Assembly (NCBI GenBank): GCA_964370965.1
Contig: CAYJLW010000091.1
Span: forward strand, 1 to 14,532
Source: CAYJLW01 sp964370965
GTDB lineage: Bacteria; Actinomycetota; Acidimicrobiia; UBA2766
Length of the DNA: 14,532 nucleotides
Direction of reading: 5' to 3'
Part shown: positions 13,432 through 14,532 of the stretch, one piece after another
How the letters are laid out: the number at the start of each line of letters is the position of its first letter
How positions within the stretch are numbered: the first letter of the stretch is position 1
Position numbers and translations under genes: made by a program
The notes under the pieces: model-generated
Databases searched by the model: none
What the model was told of the DNA's origin: nothing
The model's input: the letters and a program-made list of their open reading frames with translations, nothing else

Positions 13432-14532
13432 TCAGGAGCCCTCAACGGGGGCCGGTCCCCCTCGTGTGAGGAAGTCGAGATCGACACCCCGGTCGGCCTG
13501 TAGGACGTGCTCGGCGTAGAGGCGGCGCCAGCCCCGGGGAGGCAGGGGCGGAGGCGACCACTGCGCGTGCCGACGCCCGAGCTCGGCGTCGTCGACGAGG
13601 AGGTCGAGGCGGCGGGAGGCGACGTCGAGGCGGACGCGGTCGCCGTCGTGCACGAGGGCCAACGGGCCGCCGGCGGCGGCCTCGGGAGCGCAGTGGAGCA
13701 CGACCGTGCCGTAGGCGGTGCCGCTCATGCGCCCGTCGGAGACCCGCACCATGTCTCTCACGCCCGCGGCGGCCAGGTACGCGGGAATGGGCATCGACCC
13801 GGCCTCGGGCATGCCGGCGGCGACCGGCCCGGCGTTGCGCAGCACCATCACGTGTCCGGGGGTGATGCCCAGAGCGGGGTCGTCGATGCGGACGGCGGCG
13901 TCCTCGGGGGACTCGAAGACCACAGCGGGTCCCTCGTGGGAGAGGAGGTCCTCCGAGGCGGCGGACACCTTGAGGACGGCGCCGCGGGGCGCCAGCGACC
14001 CGCGGAGAACGGCGAGCGCGCCCGGCGGGCCCAGCGGGTCGTGCAGCCCGCGGATGGTGCTCTGCCAGTCGCCTCCGGGTGGCGCAGCGGCGACCGCCTC
14101 GCCGAGGGACCGCCCCGTGACCGTGAGGGTGCCGAGGCGGAGGAGCGGGGCGAGTTCGTGTAGGAGGGCGGGGACCCCGCCGGCGCGGTGGAAGTCCTCC
14201 ATGTAGCCGGACCCGGACGGCTTGCAGTCCACGAGCAGCGGCGTGGCGGTGGCGACGGTGTGCACGTCCTCCAGGGTGAGCGGGACGCCCGCCCGCCCGG
14301 CGATCGCCAGGAGATGGACGACGGCGTTCGTGGAACCCCCCACGGCAGCGAGGACGGTGAGGGCGTTGTGGAAGGCGTCCGCGGTGAGGACAGCCGAGGG
14401 CGAGGGTCCCCCGGCGACGGCCATCTCCACCGCCCGCCGGCCGCTGGCGACGCCGTGGCGGAGCCGGTCGCCGGTGGGCGAGGGGGGGGACGCGCCCCCG
14501 GGAAGCATCATGCCGAGCGCCTCGGTCACGCA
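13432..14532 (-). CDS. IlvD/Edd family dehydratase, N-terminus beyond window
   Basis: C-terminal part (366 codons visible) of an iron-sulfur dehydratase of the IlvD/Edd family, which removes water from dihydroxy acids (branched-chain amino acid synthesis) or sugar acids such as arabonate and 6-phosphogluconate. Visible motifs: TEALGMMLPGGAS at the window edge, TADAFHNALTVLAAVGGSTNAVVHLLAIA, the metal-site region DCKPSGSGYMEDFHRAGG, GHVMVLRNAGPVAAGMPEAGSMPIP, SDGRMSGTAYGTVVLHCAPEAAAGGPLALV, and HVLQADRGVDLDFL at the end. The last motif and MEDFHRAGG resemble sugar-acid dehydratases more than housekeeping IlvD. About 200 N-terminal residues with cluster cysteines lie outside; reading is open through 14532, so GTG 14529 is not the start. 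Family is certain; sugar-acid specificity is inference. Confidence 0.9.
   Translation of the reverse strand, partial: CVTEALGMMLPGGASPPSPTGDRLRHGVASGRRAVEMAVAGGPSPSAVLTADAFHNALTVLAAVGGSTNAVVHLLAIAGRAGVPLTLEDVHTVATATPLLVDCKPSGSGYMEDFHRAGGVPALLHELAPLLRLGTLTVTGRSLGEAVAAAPPGGDWQSTIRGLHDPLGPPGALAVLRGSLAPRGAVLKVSAASEDLLSHEGPAVVFESPEDAAVRIDDPALGITPGHVMVLRNAGPVAAGMPEAGSMPIPAYLAAAGVRDMVRVSDGRMSGTAYGTVVLHCAPEAAAGGPLALVHDGDRVRLDVASRRLDLLVDDAELGRRHAQWSPPPLPPRGWRRLYAEHVLQADRGVDLDFLTRGGPAPVEGS

Noticed and set aside
14527..14529. GTG as start of the dehydratase
   Set aside because: The reading frame is open upstream to the window end and the protein already begins mid-domain at TEALGM, so the true start is outside.

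Overview
The window is very GC-rich DNA with dense, mostly monocistronic genes. The gene families (F420-dependent luciferase-like oxidoreductase, PAC2 protein, two saccharopine-dehydrogenase-like oxidoreductases, an ECF sigma factor fused to a membrane segment, a CASTOR/POLLUX-like channel) and TAGSCT-type -10 hexamers close to start codons suggest a member of the Actinomycetota, perhaps an Acidimicrobiia-like lineage. This is inference; no rRNA or tRNA is present to fix the taxonomy. The first 340 bases carry a 22-bp tandem repeat, C and G homopolymer runs and a 10-N scaffold gap, so that end is probably poorly assembled.

Layout from left to right: (1) a SAM-dependent methyltransferase broken by the gap (91-884); (2) a saccharopine-dehydrogenase-like oxidoreductase (1106-2164, +), convergent with an LLM-class F420-dependent oxidoreductase (2180-3085, -); (3) divergent from that, a PAC2 family protein (3195-4037, +), convergent with a GH127/DUF1680 glycoside hydrolase (4067-5929, -); (4) divergent from the hydrolase, an unrecognised 555-residue protein that looks like an (alpha/alpha)6-barrel carbohydrate enzyme (6066-7733, +); (5) a 285-bp leader rich in inverted repeats, then an ECF sigma factor with a C-terminal zinc-binding-type motif, one membrane helix and an exported tail (8019-9533, +), overlapping tail-to-tail with a CASTOR/POLLUX-like ion channel (9508-11433, -); (6) divergent from the channel, an endonuclease/exonuclease/phosphatase protein that seems to start at CTG (11540-12223, +), convergent with a second saccharopine-dehydrogenase-like protein (12234-13313, -); (7) upstream of that on the same strand, the C-terminal two thirds of an IlvD/Edd dehydratase that runs off the window (13432-14532, -).

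The genes do not form one pathway. Strand alternates almost gene by gene, with four tail-to-tail junctions (gaps of 10-29 bp or a 26-bp overlap) and three head-to-head intergenic regions of 106-136 bp. A carbohydrate theme is possible: the GH127-type enzyme, the divergent barrel protein and the sugar-acid-type dehydratase could all serve plant-polysaccharide or arabinose use, but they are not in one operon. The most unusual item is the membrane-tethered sigma factor and its structured leader. I saw no CRISPR array, insertion sequence, phage gene, tRNA or rRNA.
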